Shown one piece after another: positions 24,170 through 36,864 of a stretch of 64,000 nucleotides of DNA (position 1 is the stretch's first letter; the number at the start of each line of letters is the position of its first letter). The translations under genes and the position numbers were made by a program. The notes beneath the pieces were generated by a model that was not told the DNA's origin, did no database searches, and worked only from the letters and a program-made list of their open reading frames with translations. Source of the stretch: Geosiphon pyriformis (Eukaryota; Glomeromycota; Glomeromycetes; Archaeosporales; Geosiphonaceae); assembly GCA_016748015.1 (NCBI GenBank), contig JAAOMT010000222.1:451008-515007 (forward strand), written 5' to 3'.

Positions 24170-25975
24170 TTTGCTTAATTGCAAGACTATTATTGGTTTT
24201 AGTATTACTGTTATAGAAAAATCTTAGTTTTAGCAGCAATAGTAAACAAGTACTTTCTAAAAAAAAAAGAAAAAATAGTGCTTTAAAAGACAATATTAAT
24301 AGCAAAATAGTTTTTATTAAGACTTAAATGGTTATTTTTGGGGCTTTAAAACTGGTAACACTACTGAATCTGATAGTGTTAATATAGAAAAAAAATGTTT
24401 GGTAAAGGAAACCAGTATTAATTATGATGAAAAAAACATTTTAAGTAAAAAAAATTCCAATCAAATGCTAAAAAATCTATAAGTGAAAACCAAAAAAGCA
24501 TTGAAAACATCTTTGAAAAAAATCAATTTCTTAAATGATAATAACAATAATATTTTATTAAATGCTTTGCCAATTTTTTTCTCTCTTCTAAAAAATTTGG
24601 TTAATGTTTTTGTTAAAAATTATTTGCTTTGAATATTAGTTTAAATAATATTGTTGGAAAGTTTTCTTAAAATAAACTTATAGTAGTTAGAAAATTGTTT
24701 TCCAAAATCAATAGTTTTAGAAAGGCATTTACTCTTTCAAAATTTGCTGGAATTATCAGAACAATATTCACTTTTAAATTAAGCTTGGTATAAGTATTTG
24801 AAAAAACTCAAGATATGAAAATCTTGGTGAATATTAATCTTAAAAAATTAGCAGTATATTTAGATTGGGTTGTAATAATAAAAAAATTTCAATTAAAACA
24901 TTGGCTAAAACTGTGTATGCTGTATTTTTTGAATTTGGTATTATTAAATCAATCAAAATACAATTAGTTGGTCTGTGACAAAAGACTGTAATTGAATTTA
25001 ATTAATTAGATCATGTTATTTTGGCCACTACAAAATAGTCTGTCTTAATTAAAAAAGATGCTGTATATATTGCTAGAGCCAATATAGACAAAAAAACATG
25101 AAATGCAAAAAATTTTAATAAGATGCTGTTTTATACACTACTAATAAAAACAAATGCTTATAATATTTAAGATTTTATTGAATCTGTGAGTAATAAAACA
25201 TGTATAATAAATTATTATCTAATTATATATGTTCAAGCTAAATATACTATAGTTTGTTTTGAATCTGTTAATTTATTGGACATTATTATAAGAATCATAT
25301 TAGTGCTAAAAAACATTAATTTGTGCTGATCTTATTTGGAATCTGTTAAGTATACAAAGTGTGAAAATCTAAGTTATATGTTATTAAGCTGTACTGTGAG
25401 TAAAAAAGTTTTTTTGGTGGTTTATTTTATAAAGTGTTGTCAATAAGAAATAAAAGCAGATTGGTTACTATCTATGTTAAATGTTTAATAATTATTACAT
25501 GTTTTGTTTCTTTTGGTAATGTTTTTTAGACCAAAATTGTTAAAGAATTTTTTTTTTCTCTCTTTTTGTGTAAAACAGTTCAGCAAATTATGGCTTTTTT
25601 TTAAAGATAAAGCTTTTTTCACTTGTATTTAAAGATGTAAATAAGTTTGCCATTCTTGAGTACAGTTTTATCAGTCTTCTGAGACAAGTTAAGAAGTTGA
25701 ATGTATTTAGACCAATAGTTTTTCAGTCTGGCTTTGGATATCAGCCATTGATAACTCTTTTATTACAGAATCAAGGAGTGAATATAGTGATGAATAAAGG
25801 TTCAGATGCAGTTATTAGTGATAAAACTGTTGCAAAATTGGGATTATTTGATTAATTAATTGTTAAAAAATTTGAAGACAAAATAAACAATTTAACAGTT
25901 ATAATTATGAATCTGTTAATCAAGATAGAAAATAAAAGTTTAGGTTTAAACACATCTTTCTAATAATAATTAATT
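24170..25975 (+). pseudogene. LINE-6 ORF1, heavily decayed
   Basis: Fragments in several frames align to ORF1 of LINE-3 and LINE-4. The RRM block near 24880-25080 reads TLAKTVYAVFFEFGIIKSIK, then IQLVGL, a TGA where the others have Trp, and QKTVIEF. The knuckle near 25350-25400 survives as YTKCENLSYMLLSC, with first Cys and His both turned to Tyr. No continuous frame exists. Confidence 0.65.
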
Positions 25976-25989
25976 TGATCTAAAAAATT

Positions 25990-27096
25990 GCTATGTATAA
26001 CATTAAAGGAATAAACAACTTAATAAAACAAAAAAATATTGTTCAATGATATAAAAAAAGAGAAATTTCTATATCTATTATTATAAAAACAAAGTTAAAA
26101 AGTAAAGTTTGTTCTTGAATAATAAGCAAATTTGATAGAATTAAGATCTTTATCTCAAGTATTAAATTTAATCATCTAAGTTTTGGTATTACTATAATAA
26201 TTAACAATAATATTGTGAAACATGTTTACAAAATTTCAGAAGTAACTAGTTGGCTTTTGTCTATATGTTTGCTTTTCAAAAATTGTCTTTTAGTTTCTAT
26301 TTTGGATTTATATACTAAAGCTATTCTAAGAAAAATGTTAACTTAGTTTTACAAAGTCAATTCTATAGTGGCCAAAGCCTTAAACAGTAATGCTTTTGTG
26401 ATTTTCAAGAATAACTTCAATGAAAATAATTTTGGTCAAAGTATGAGTTTTATAAATTCTTGAATATGAGTTTATGTAATTTTTTTAGTGGTTTTTTAGT
26501 ATGTAAGTTGTCTATGTGGTTTAACTTTTAGAGAGTTAATAAGTGCATAGACTTTATTTGGTTAGTAAAAATCTTTGGAAATCATCTTTCAACCAACAAA
26601 TTTATAGTTTAGATAAGTTTTTCAATACTAATTATATAATTATTTTAGTAAATATTAGTTTAAAAAACCTTTTAATTCTCAGCTTAATTTAATATACAAA
26701 CAGACTGTTAGAGATAAATGAAAATTCAAAGTCAATTATATTAATGATAAAGTCTAAAAGAAATTTAAAAATTTGTCATTAAATACTGCTTTGGCTATTG
26801 CCAATAATTTTGGAGACTATAAGCAAAAATTTGACATTAATAAAATATAGAAACTACTCAATTAGATAGTGTACTTTGCTGTTAATGCTGCTTTCTTAAA
26901 AACATGATATTAGAATGAAAATATATTCAAGTATACTGTATTAACCAAGTTTCACAAGTTGAAATTACTAATGTCAAGAATCTTAAAAGCATATAAATTG
27001 GACAATTTAGGAAGATTTCAAACATTAATCAATAAATAAACAATATTAGATTATAACCAAATAGTTGAATTCAAAATAATTTTTGATAATAGTTAT
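25990..27096 (+). pseudogene. LINE-6 ORF2, endonuclease part
   Basis: The endonuclease is recognisable from MYNIKGINN near 26010 through IIKTKLKSK (the ETKL Glu is Lys, as in LINE-3) to FKNNFNENN (GDFN changed). The following linker matches LINE-4, ending FDNSY immediately before the Gy-2B insertion. Many TGA and TAA stops interrupt it. Confidence 0.68.
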
Positions 27097-28068
27097 TGTT
27101 ATCAGTGGAATTTTAATTATTAATTAGCATAAAATTACTTTTATAATTTCTATTATTAATTAGCATATATTAATATTGTTTCAATTATTACTTGTTATTT
27201 TATTTAAATTATCAAATATCATTATTTAATTAATAATCCAATTTGTACAATAGAAATTAAAATAATCAAATTACACAATATTCTAAACTATATAATATTT
27301 AAAAATTTACTAAAATTTATAAAAAATTTGCCAAAATAATAAATAATATATCAAAATAATTAATAGTTTGTCAAAATAACTTGTAGCTTATTGAAATATA
27401 TTTTTAGTTTGTTTAATCATAGCAAAGAAAAAAGTTTAAGTTTATAGACTAGTACTACAACAAGTTATATAAAAAAAGAGCTTCTTTTTTAAGACAATAT
27501 AGCTTATCTTTTCTTAAAATTATCTTATTTTAGATTTATTCTAATTAGTATAATACAAAAATAAAAATATACTTTAAAAACTCATTCTTAAAATAATTAT
27601 ACTTGACATTCTCGAAATTCAATTAATGTTTTAAAATTGATTAGCTACTAATTTTAATAATATGTTAGCAATTTCAGATCTAAATAGAAAATGATTCTCT
27701 TAAAAAAATTCCAATTTTTTTGCATTTTTTTTATTTTTTTTTTCTTTTTTTATTATAATCATTAAGATAGTCTGCAGACAAAATTTCTGTAAAAAAGTTG
27801 ATTTTTACAAGCAAAGTAACTACACATTTTAGTAAACTTTTAAATAAACAATTTCTGAGAAAGAATTGATTTTTACTACAAAGTAACTATATACAATAAC
27901 CAGCATAAAATTGGCCATTCTACTTATAAGCCCAGTAGTTTAAATTATAAGAGATAATTTAAAGATAAATTCAGTTATTGAAAGTTCAACTACTTCCAGA
28001 AAACGTGAATTTACAGAAAACAGGTATTAACAATATTTAAAAAATGAGACCAAAAATCTCTAATAATA
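27097..28068 (+). repeat. Gy-2B 5' LTR
   Basis: It starts TGTTATCAG and ends TAATA (ancestral TAACA). It aligns over its full length to 36865-37837, with most differences being transitions. The primer-binding site follows after two bases as TAATGCTC, a decayed form of TGGTGCTC, which is intact in Gy-3 at 62228. Confidence 0.82.
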
Positions 28069-28817
28069 TTTAATGCTCTTTTATAGATTAACACAACAAT
28101 AACAATTTCTTCAAAATAACAACTATATTAGACATAACAATTTTAAAGTACTATTAGTTAATTTACATCTACTATAAACAATAATTTGAAATCTCAAACA
28201 GAATTACAGCTTTTAAGAAAACACTTTTTTAGTATATTAAAAACCAAATCAATGATTATTTTTTTAGAAACTACAATATTACAGAAGTCAAGTAAAATCC
28301 TCTTGAAAACCTTATTTACTACTCAAATAGAAATACAAAAAATATTAGTCCTGACAATTGTGCTACTTATTTTAAAGAACAAGACTATAACATTATCCAG
28401 TTTTGCAAAAAAAAATATCCTGCTAATTTACAATTTATTTTTGAATTCGAATCAGAATTTAAAACAAGCAAAAAAAACAAAAAAAAAACACCTAACCAGT
28501 TTAAACAACATTCAACACACTAAAAACAACTTTTCAATATTTACAAACACCTAAACAAAAAATTAGTTCAAAATTATTACTTTTAATCACATCTTTTTCA
28601 GCTTTTTTTGCTTAAGTTTAAACACCAAATTTATTACTTAACTTTTTTCAAGACCAGAAAATTTTACAGCACTAAAAAGCCCAATACAACAGTCTAAACA
28701 AATCTTTATTAGTATTAATTTTCTTGATTTCTTACCAGAAAACCAAAACAATCACTCAGATAATACTGAAAATAATTTTGAATTTACAGAAAAAAAAACT
28801 ACTAAAAACAAAGATAC
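28069..28817 (+). other. Gy-2B leader and upstream gag region
   Basis: This stretch lies between the decayed primer site and the recognisable gag core. A 122-codon frame at 28186-28554 is the longest opening, but it has no family match. A neighbouring frame has a somewhat more protein-like composition, so the correct frame is uncertain. Confidence 0.4.
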
Positions 28818-29620
28818 AGAAAAAATAGCAACTGCCTACATTACAAAAATTACTGAATTTACTAAAGAAGATGTTAACACCAGTTTACAAAAATGGTTTA
28901 ACAAAATCCAAAAAACAAAAGATACAAACAAATAGAATACCATAAAAATACTTAAAGTTATTTTTTATTTTCTTTAAAAAAGTGTAAATAAATAATTTGA
29001 AAACTTAAATAAACTCTTTAGAATCTAACAAGCATTTAAAAAAGCTTTTTTAAAACAATTTACTGACAACAACACTTCTATTATCTTTTAAAACCAATTC
29101 CAAAACATTAAGCAAAAACCATCTGAATTTGTTATAACTTATTTTGAAAAATTCAATAAACTTCTTAGATGAATTTGAGAATTGAAAACCAACAACTACT
29201 ATTCTAATGTCCAGATTTTGAATCAATTTATTGCTAGACTAAAAAATAAACTTATTAAGAAAGTTTTTTTTACATGTTTTAACAGATTTAGCTACAGTTA
29301 TTTGACATACAAAAAACTATAAAATGGCTATAAAAAAAAGTAAATTTAACTATTGGAAAAACTAGTTTAGCAGTTGAAAAAAAAATTGATCAACTCACCA
29401 AAAAAATAAAAAACTATTTTGCAAATTAACAACAACAGCAGTAACAACAAAGATACTAGTTATCACAATAATAAAATCAAAACAACTTCTTCTTATTATT
29501 ATCCAACAATCAATTTCAAAACTGCTATTATTGTGAAATTTTAGAACATTGAAAACAAGATTATAGAAAATACAAAGAGATCAGCAAAACAGAAATAACC
29601 AATATTATTTCCAATTATAG
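28818..29620 (+). pseudogene. Gy-2B gag core with zinc knuckle, decayed
   Basis: The frame aligns to the gag of Gy-1 and Gy-3: ITYFEKFNKLLR against TQYLARFNRIRR, NQFIARLKNKL against NQFIRGLKSSI. The knuckle near 29525 reads CYYCEILEH, then a stop, then KQDY, so the last Cys of C-x2-C-x4-H-x4-C is Tyr. Many in-frame stops. Confidence 0.65.
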
Positions 29621-30149
29621 CCATTTTATTATCAACTTTTACCACTATTATATTATTTATTCAGATCTCAATATTAGACCAATTATTATCAATCTATTTT
29701 ACAACCAATACAACAACAATATCAATTATTGCCTATACAAAAATATTAAGTATCTGCTCAAAGATTAATTTAATTCAACTAATTTGCATTTCAAAACTAA
29801 TTTACAACAAACAACAACCAATTCAATCCCAACAACTAATTAGTTCTTTAAAATCCAGTTCAACAAGATCCAATTATTATCATACACAACTTAGCTATCT
29901 CACAATATTAGAAGAATCAAATTTTTAGCAAATTGCATTTTTTAAAGGTAAAATTAAAGCAACAAGACAAAACTTTTTCAGTAATATCATTCTATAAGCC
30001 AAAATTACCCAAAATGCCAACCTGTCTAATATTTTTTTATTTGAATTTAAAACTAATGAATTGTTATTATTACATAGCAATGCAGTTATTATTAAACAAA
30101 AAGCAATTATATTAATATACATTAAAACTAAAGTTAAAAAAAAAACAAT

Positions 30150-30420
30150 TTGATTAATCTTAAATAGTAGATCTACCAGAAGTATTATTATTTACCAATT
30201 AATAAAACAGCTACAACAAAATATTAACAAATCTGCTCAAACAGTTATTATTATAACAGACAGCATAAAAAAGACTTCAGTAAAAAAAATTAACAACTTT
30301 TTATTCACAATCAATAGAATTATCATTCCAATTAAAGTTTTAGTAATGAATGCATCTTAATATTAAGCTTTTGTTAAAAACAATTGGCTTCTTAAGACTA
30401 ATACAAATCTAAATTAAAAA
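30150..30420 (+). pseudogene. Gy-2B aspartic protease, decayed
   Basis: The block NSRSTRSIIIYQLIKQL corresponds to DSRSVGSIITLQLVNQL in Gy-1. The catalytic Asp is Asn here and the following Gly position is Arg in both families. IIIPIKVLVMNAS and FVKNNWLLKTN complete the match to the Gy-1 protease end. Stops interrupt the frame. Confidence 0.62.
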
Positions 30421-31359
30421 ACTTAAAAATTAAAGATTTTATATTAAAGACAATACACCAGAGTACCTATTACTTATAATACTTTCAACAAACAATTGAA
30501 AAAAACCTTTGTGTTTGAATCTAAAAAGAAAAAAAATGCCAATTATCAAAATCTATATGGTTCTTGAATTAATATTTAATTAGGTTAAGAAAACAGAACA
30601 AAAAATTTTTGAAGAAACTAAAAAATAGAACATTGTTTACTATTCTAAACTGAAATTATAGAAACAATTATTGTATATTCTACTCAAATATAAAAACTAC
30701 AACAAAAAGCTTTTGTCAATGAAAGCTTACATATTTTCAAAAAAAAATATGAGACATGTATTTGCTATTACTGTAAAACCTGCTACCAGAACCAATTTAA
30801 ATACTCTAAACAAGTAGAAAATAAAACAACACCTTTTGTCTTATATATAAAAAAATATTATCAGAAAAATACAACTGAATTAATGTTGCAATGAAAAAAA
30901 AAGTCTGTAATTAAATCTGCCAATATGCACTCTTAATTGCTGAAAAAATAAAAAAAAGAAACCTATTTAATGCTGTTTATAACAACATTCTTAACAAATT
31001 TTACTATTTTTCACATAATACTAAAATAATCTATAAACTAGTCATAGTTTTAATTAATAGAAAAATCCAAAAAATGTTTACCAAATAAAAAAAGCTGAAT
31101 ATATTGAATAAATCTTTGAAATTGCTGAATATAACTATGAGAATGAAGTTGAAACCTATTACCAAATCACAAGTCACACTTACCCAACCCAAAAAGCTTA
31201 AATTTAATAATTAGAGCAAATAAGTATTTAATTGTGCAAAAAATACATCATGTTTTGTAATAACAAATGATATTTAGAATATTATGCTCTTAGTATTTCT
31301 TTGTCCAGTAAAAACAACAAATATTAAATCAAATTTAGAGAATTTAAACCAGAAAAAAA

Positions 31360-31880
31360 AATTGCAATAATCTTAATATATCTTACTAAAAATCAGCTTA
31401 TTATATAACTTAAATATTTTAACAATAATGATCAAGAAATTAAATCAGAAAAAGTCTATAAAATCGATGCAAAATATGATCTATAATATTTTGGCAAAGA
31501 CACTTTGGTTTTCTAACCAAAATTTTTAACAAAAATCAATCTCAAAATTGCTCTTGAAATTTCATTAGGAACAATAATTTAAATTGCTTTTCAATTATTA
31601 TTGGCAAGCAAAAAAACCAACATTAAAAGAAAAATTATAAATATAGGATATACAGAAAACATTACAGTTATGTTACAAAATAAAACTAAAAAACTATTTA
31701 AGATCAAGCATACTGAAAAAATTGCCCAAGCAATTTATTTACTTTTAATTAATAGTTCAAGTTTATAATTAGTCAATCAAAAAAAACAATTAGGCAAAAA
31801 TGATAGAGAAATCCAAGATTTTGATTCAATTGGACGATTTACAATTTCAATAAACATAATTTTTAATGCACAGAATAAAT
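31360..31880 (+). pseudogene. Gy-2B dUTPase domain, decayed
   Basis: Trimeric dUTPase motifs are visible in order: AKYDL (motif I), a degraded motif II (FQLLLASKK), IINIGYTENITVMLQNKTKK (motif III block), EKIAQAIYL (motif IV) and a weak motif V near 31830 (FDSIGRFT). The domain lies between protease and RT exactly as in Gy-1. This shows the module is shared by two gypsy families and is not a one-off capture. Stops and substitutions make it non-functional. Confidence 0.65.
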
Positions 31881-32329
31881 CTTACCAGATTTTTAACTTC
31901 TTTAACCAATAATTATATTATCTTTCAGAAAATATCATGAAATTTACACTTGTCCAAAATCAACTATTATTCAACAAATTTTTAAGTCAAATAAACAAAT
32001 CTGTTTAAAGCATAAAATTTCAATCTTAAATGTGTATATTCCAAAAAAAATAAAGAAATTTCAGGTTACTTTTTACAATTTCAACAAACATTTTATCATT
32101 TTATTAAATAAATTAGAAATTAGAATTATACATAGCAATATCTTCCAAAATAAAATCTCTTAAACTGTTTTTAATTTTATTGAAATTGTAAAACACACCT
32201 TTTTCTCAAATCTAAATATTCTGCCAACTACTAAAAACTACTATTTTATTAAAGAAAAACTTTCTCAGATCAACATAAGTTCTTTGAAATTCTAACAACA
32301 AAAATAATTGAAACAGTTAATTACCAAAT

Positions 32330-33200
32330 ATGCTGATATATTTGCCAAAAATAACAATAATTTCAGAAAAACAAATATTATGTAGTATTAAATTTATATA
32401 AAAAAGATTCCGTCAAAATGCCAACAAGTTTATCAGATTCCATTTACCAGTCACCAATTTATTAGAAAAAAGGTCCAAAAAATACTTAACAATAGACTGA
32501 TTCAACTATTAAAAAGTTTTTGGGTCTTATTAGTAATCTTGTTAAAAAAAAATAGGAAAATCAGATTTTGTATAAACTATTATTAACTAAATAATATCAC
32601 AATCAAAAATATTTATTTACTATTAAGAATTGATAACATGCTAAATACACTAGAAAAAGCTAAATTTTTCTCAACTTTAGACTTAGAAAATAAATACTGG
32701 CAAGTCAAAATAGATTTTAAAAACCATTTCAAAACAGCATTTATTATATATATAAAAAACTATGAGTTTAATATTATGTTATTTGAACTTTGTAATACAG
32801 CAGCAATATTTTAAAGACTAATAGATATTGTTTATAAAAGATTTTTATAATAATTAGTAGTTGTCTATTTTGATAATACTAATGTATATTCTTCAAGTTT
32901 TAAAGCTTATTTAATACATCTGTAAAAAGTTTTTCAATTATTACAAAAAACAGAATTGAAATTAAACATTAAAAAATATCATTTTAAAAAAAACAAGTTT
33001 AATTTTTCTTGAACATATTATTAGTAAAGATGAAATTCAATTCAATTCAGAAACAATTAGTGCTATTAAAAACTTTCAAGTTTCTTATAATACCACAAAA
33101 CTAAAAGAATTCATCAAATTAGTCTTCTATTACTGAAAATTTATTAAAAAATTTTCTAAAATTACCAAACCACTTAACCATCTAATCAACAAAAATATTA
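32330..33200 (+). pseudogene. Gy-2B reverse transcriptase, decayed
   Basis: Visible blocks: LDLENKYWQVKIDFKNHFKT (motif A region, catalytic Asp position altered), the EFNIMLFELCNTAAIF block (for EFNVMxFGLxNxPxTF), VVYFDNTNVYS (YxDD is YFDN, second Asp lost) and ELKLNIKKYHF. Multiple stops. Confidence 0.72.
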
Positions 33201-33239
33201 AATATTAATAAACACAAACTCAACAACAAACATTCAACA

Positions 33240-33690
33240 TTCTCAAAAAAAGACTTATTACTGCTCCAATTCTTGCCTATTTTAACTTTAATAAAAGATT
33301 TTAATTAACCACTGATGCTTTATATACAGTTTTTGGTGCCATCTTATTACAATTAAACAACAATGATAATAAACAAATAATTACATATACCAATAAAACA
33401 CTTAAGTCAACAGAACTTAAATATGACTTAACTGAATTAAAAACAGCAGCTGTTATTTAGACTTTTAAACACTTTTAGCAATACTTTAGAAATAAACTTT
33501 AATTTAACATTATTATTAATAATATTGGTTTCAAATAACTTAACAAGAAAAGCTTTAAACTTAATACAAAACAATCTTAATAAACTAATTTTTTAGCTAA
33601 TTACAAATACCTTATGCATTACAAACCAAAAAAATTACACACAAACATTGATAGCTTTTCCAAAATGAGACAAAATTAGAACTCATATTA
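33240..33690 (+). pseudogene. Gy-2B RNase H, decayed
   Basis: LTTDALYTVFGAILLQ corresponds to LATDASETGLGAILSQ of Gy-1 and keeps the first Asp. ITYTNKTLKSTELKYDLTE corresponds to IAYASRSLSTAEQNYAAHE. The frame then dissolves towards 33690. Confidence 0.68.
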
Positions 33691-33819
33691 ATAATCTAAC
33701 AACTTAACAACCAAATTTGTAATAAAACAATGAATTCTAAAAACTACAACAATATCAAAAACTATTTAAAGACTTTTAACATATTGAAAAATTAGTCTTT
33801 TATTGAAAAACATTGATTA

Positions 33820-34672
33820 CAAAATCAAACAAAGCAATACTTTATTTATTACAACAAAAATCTATTACCAAAATTGCAAAAATTCAACAAATTTATTCAA
33901 ATTAGTTTAATCAAATAAAAAAAAACTATCTTATACAACATATACACAAATTTTTTATTAACATACTTAGAAAAAGATGATACAATCTAAAAAACACTTG
34001 AATATTATTTCTGATCATAAATGTACTAAAACATTTGACAATATATAGAATTATGTGATAATTGTTAAAGAAGAGAAAAAACTTGCTTTATTGAATATTT
34101 AAATTCAATTAAAGTTAAACAATCTTTTAACAAAATAAGAATTAATTTAATTAAACCACTACATATCACAACTCAAAGAAACTATTATATTGCAGTTATA
34201 ATAGATTATCTTACCAAATGGCCTAAAACCAAAGCCATTCAAAAAACAGATGCAAAATCAATAGCAAGTTTTATCTATAAAAACATTATTTGTAGATATG
34301 AATGTCTAATTAAATTCTTATCTAATCAAAAAACACACTTTGTAAACAACTTAATACAAGAAATTTGTAAATGATTTAATATTAAATAATTTCTATTATT
34401 ACTATATTATCCACAAACAAATAAATTAATAGAATGTTTCAACCAAATATTGTGTAAGTTATTAACCAAAGTCTCAACCAATTTTGAGCAAAAATAGAAT
34501 ATTTTTATTTCTATTAGTGTTACTAGCATATAGAATACTAAAACAAAATACAACAAAGCACACATTATTTGATTTAACTTATAGAAAAACAGCAATATTA
34601 TTAATCAATTTTACTATAAAAACATATTTAGTACAACCTATTATTAAAGAAAACTTTTAAGAAACACTTCAA
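33820..34672 (+). pseudogene. Gy-2B integrase, decayed
   Basis: The integrase core is readable: NYYIAVIIDYLTKWPKTKAI (first catalytic Asp region), FLSNQKTHFVNNL (the second Asp position, SDQGTHF in Gy-1, is Asn) and YYPQTNKLIECFNQ with the catalytic Glu. It ends just before the 40-bp LINE tail. Confidence 0.72.
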
Positions 34673-34680
34673 TAAAGAGT

Positions 34681-34720
34681 TTGTATTTGGGTTTCGCTCA
34701 TTAAATAATAATAATAAAAA
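34681..34720 (+). mobile_element. 40-bp LINE 3' tail insertion
   Basis: The segment contains TTTGGGTTTCGCTCATTAAA followed by an A-rich tail. That matches the last bases of the LINE 3' UTRs (compare GGGCCTCATTCATTAAGCAT at the end of LINE-7). AAAGAGT flanks it on both sides (34674-34680 and 34721-34727), and Gy-2A near 22470-22490 lacks it. It is an extremely 5'-truncated LINE insertion. Confidence 0.75.
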
Positions 34721-34727
34721 AAAGAGT

Positions 34728-35027
34728 CTATACTTTTTTTAATACATTGAAAAAAAATAACAAATTACAGCCAATCATATTAAATACTCTTAAACTTAAC
34801 AAAAAGAACAGCATAACAATAAATTATCATCAGTTATTAATAAATTTAAAGTTGGAAATAAAGTTTTTTTACATAAAACTAAGACTAAAAAACAATGAAA
34901 TAGAAAATTTGAACATAAATAGAATGGACTATTTTATATTTATGAAATTTTAGGCAATAAATTATATAAGTTAAAACTTAATAACAAAGTTCTAATCAAA
35001 GTTGTACATATAGATTAATTAAAGCAC
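34728..35027 (+). other. Gy-2B sequence after integrase, before the solo LTR
   Basis: Collinear with Gy-2A 23730-23985. A 68-codon frame (34747-34953) is Asn/Lys/Ile-rich and may be the remnant of the pol C-terminus. I see no domain. Confidence 0.4.
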
Positions 35028-35882
35028 TATTATGGAATGGTTTTCTTGGTTATTTTAATTACTAATATTTTGTTTTAATTGTAATTAGTTTCTTATGAAT
35101 TCTTCAATTCTATTTGTGTGATAATGTCACTGCTATACTAAAGACTTTTTTTTTAATGTTATAATGTAAGTTATTTCTCAATTTTTGATTGTTATATGTG
35201 TTTATGTACTCTTTCTTAAAGGCTGAACTGAAATTTACTCACTGTTTGGAGTTTTCTTTAAGGTTATTTTTACAATTGCCTAATGTGTTTCTCTAATTTA
35301 GAAACATGAAATATTAATGGCCTTTAGTGTTTTTCTTAATTTTTACAATAAAGCTTTTATTAATTAGTAATAACATAAATAATCTTGATCAAAGATTATT
35401 CTTTTAAGGGATTTAGCTGATAAATGATAATTTCATTCAATAAATAATACAAGTAAATTTCTTAATACTTTGGGTTATAATTATTTAGTTTTCAATATTT
35501 TTTTTTATTTCTTTTTGATTAAAAATTTTTGTAGATATTTATTTTAAAAGTAAAAACTAAAAAATAATTAAAGTAAAACTGTTGGATGAATTGTTTGATA
35601 ATTTGTTTTTATGATTTGTTTTATACCTTGTTATTTTTTTTAATATTAAAACTACTATATATATACATGTTTGTAGTTCTATAAAAAACACATTGTAATA
35701 CTTTTTTGTTGGTATTTTAATCTGGTGTTTACTGTTATTACCAATTGGTATTGACTGCTATTGTAAGCTAATGCTTATTTCTATATTAATTATTACCTTT
35801 TTAGGAATTATTACTGTACTATATTATGATTAGATAATTTATATTATTTTATGATTCTTTGCTAAATTTTTGAATTGTAACA
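35028..35882 (-). mobile_element. Solo LTR of Gy-1 in Gy-2B
   Basis: It aligns end to end with the Gy-1 LTRs at 50755-51606 and 59574-60279. Plus-strand ends are TATTATGGAATGG (TGTTACGGGATGG in Gy-1) and TGTAACA. GCAC flanks both sides (35024-35027 and 35883-35886), a perfect 4-bp TSD. No internal sequence remains, so it arose by LTR-LTR recombination (standard interpretation). It has diverged from Gy-1 mainly by transitions. Confidence 0.88.
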
Positions 35883-36864
35883 GCACTATTATTCCAGAAA
35901 CAATCTTAAATTATTAATTCTACAAATTAGTACACATTTTTTTTTAATTAATTTTAAAGATATTCTCTGATATTTAAAACCAATAATTATAATAAAATAA
36001 AACCAAATTTAAACATTTAATTTATTATTATCATAATAATTTTTTTAATAATACACAAATGAAAAAACAAAAATAGTAAATAATTACAAAAAAAACCCAA
36101 AACCAAAAATATATAAAAATTTTATATTCAAAATATTTTTTTATTTTTCAAATTTTATTTTTAATTTATTACTTTTATTATAATTATCCTTTGAAACATT
36201 TAACAACTGTTCTAAAAACTAATATTAATGTTAAAAACATTCTCTAACTTATTTATAACAATTAATAAAAGTCAAATTAATTACACTTAAAGAGAAATTA
36301 CAATTTTGGCAATAAATAATTCCCAGATATATCACTTTTATAGAAGAAACACAAAAAGTTATTCTGAAAGTTAATTATCAAAACTTTTGAAGCAAACTTT
36401 AAAAGAAAACTTATTGTTTATATTTATTGATATTTCTCTAAATGTTATGATACAACAAAAACTTCAAATATATCTTAATAAAAGCAGTAAATATATCCTT
36501 AATTATTAATATTTCCAAATTAAAAAAACACTGTACTAATAAAAACTAGAACTTGAAGCACTTAATCTTACTTTTGAAATTATACAAAAGTAAATACACA
36601 ATAAATTCAAAACAATAGCCAGATCAACAAATGTTTGCTATAGACTTAGAGCAACTTTTAAACTTCACAACTTATTTAATACATGTAAAAACGTTCTACA
36701 AAATTTAATACTTTAACCAATAAAGATTCAATATATTGGCAAGTTTACAGAACTGAAATCTCAATAATTTTTGAACCAAATCACTTTAATAATTTTGAAT
36801 CACTATTTCAAAATTACAAATAATGCTTAAACTTCAATAAAGCTTAGTTTTAAAGAGAAAATTA
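35883..36864 (+). other. Gy-2B 3' non-coding region up to the 3' LTR
   Basis: AT-rich sequence collinear with Gy-2A 23990-24060 and 41512-42109. The A/G-rich AAAGAGAAAATTA at 36852-36864 directly precedes the 3' LTR and is the likely polypurine tract. No coding signal was recognised. Confidence 0.5.

Noticed and set aside
29925-30122. Overlapping small frames on both strands
   Set aside because: They fall in the decayed Gy-2B gag-protease linker and show no conserved motif.
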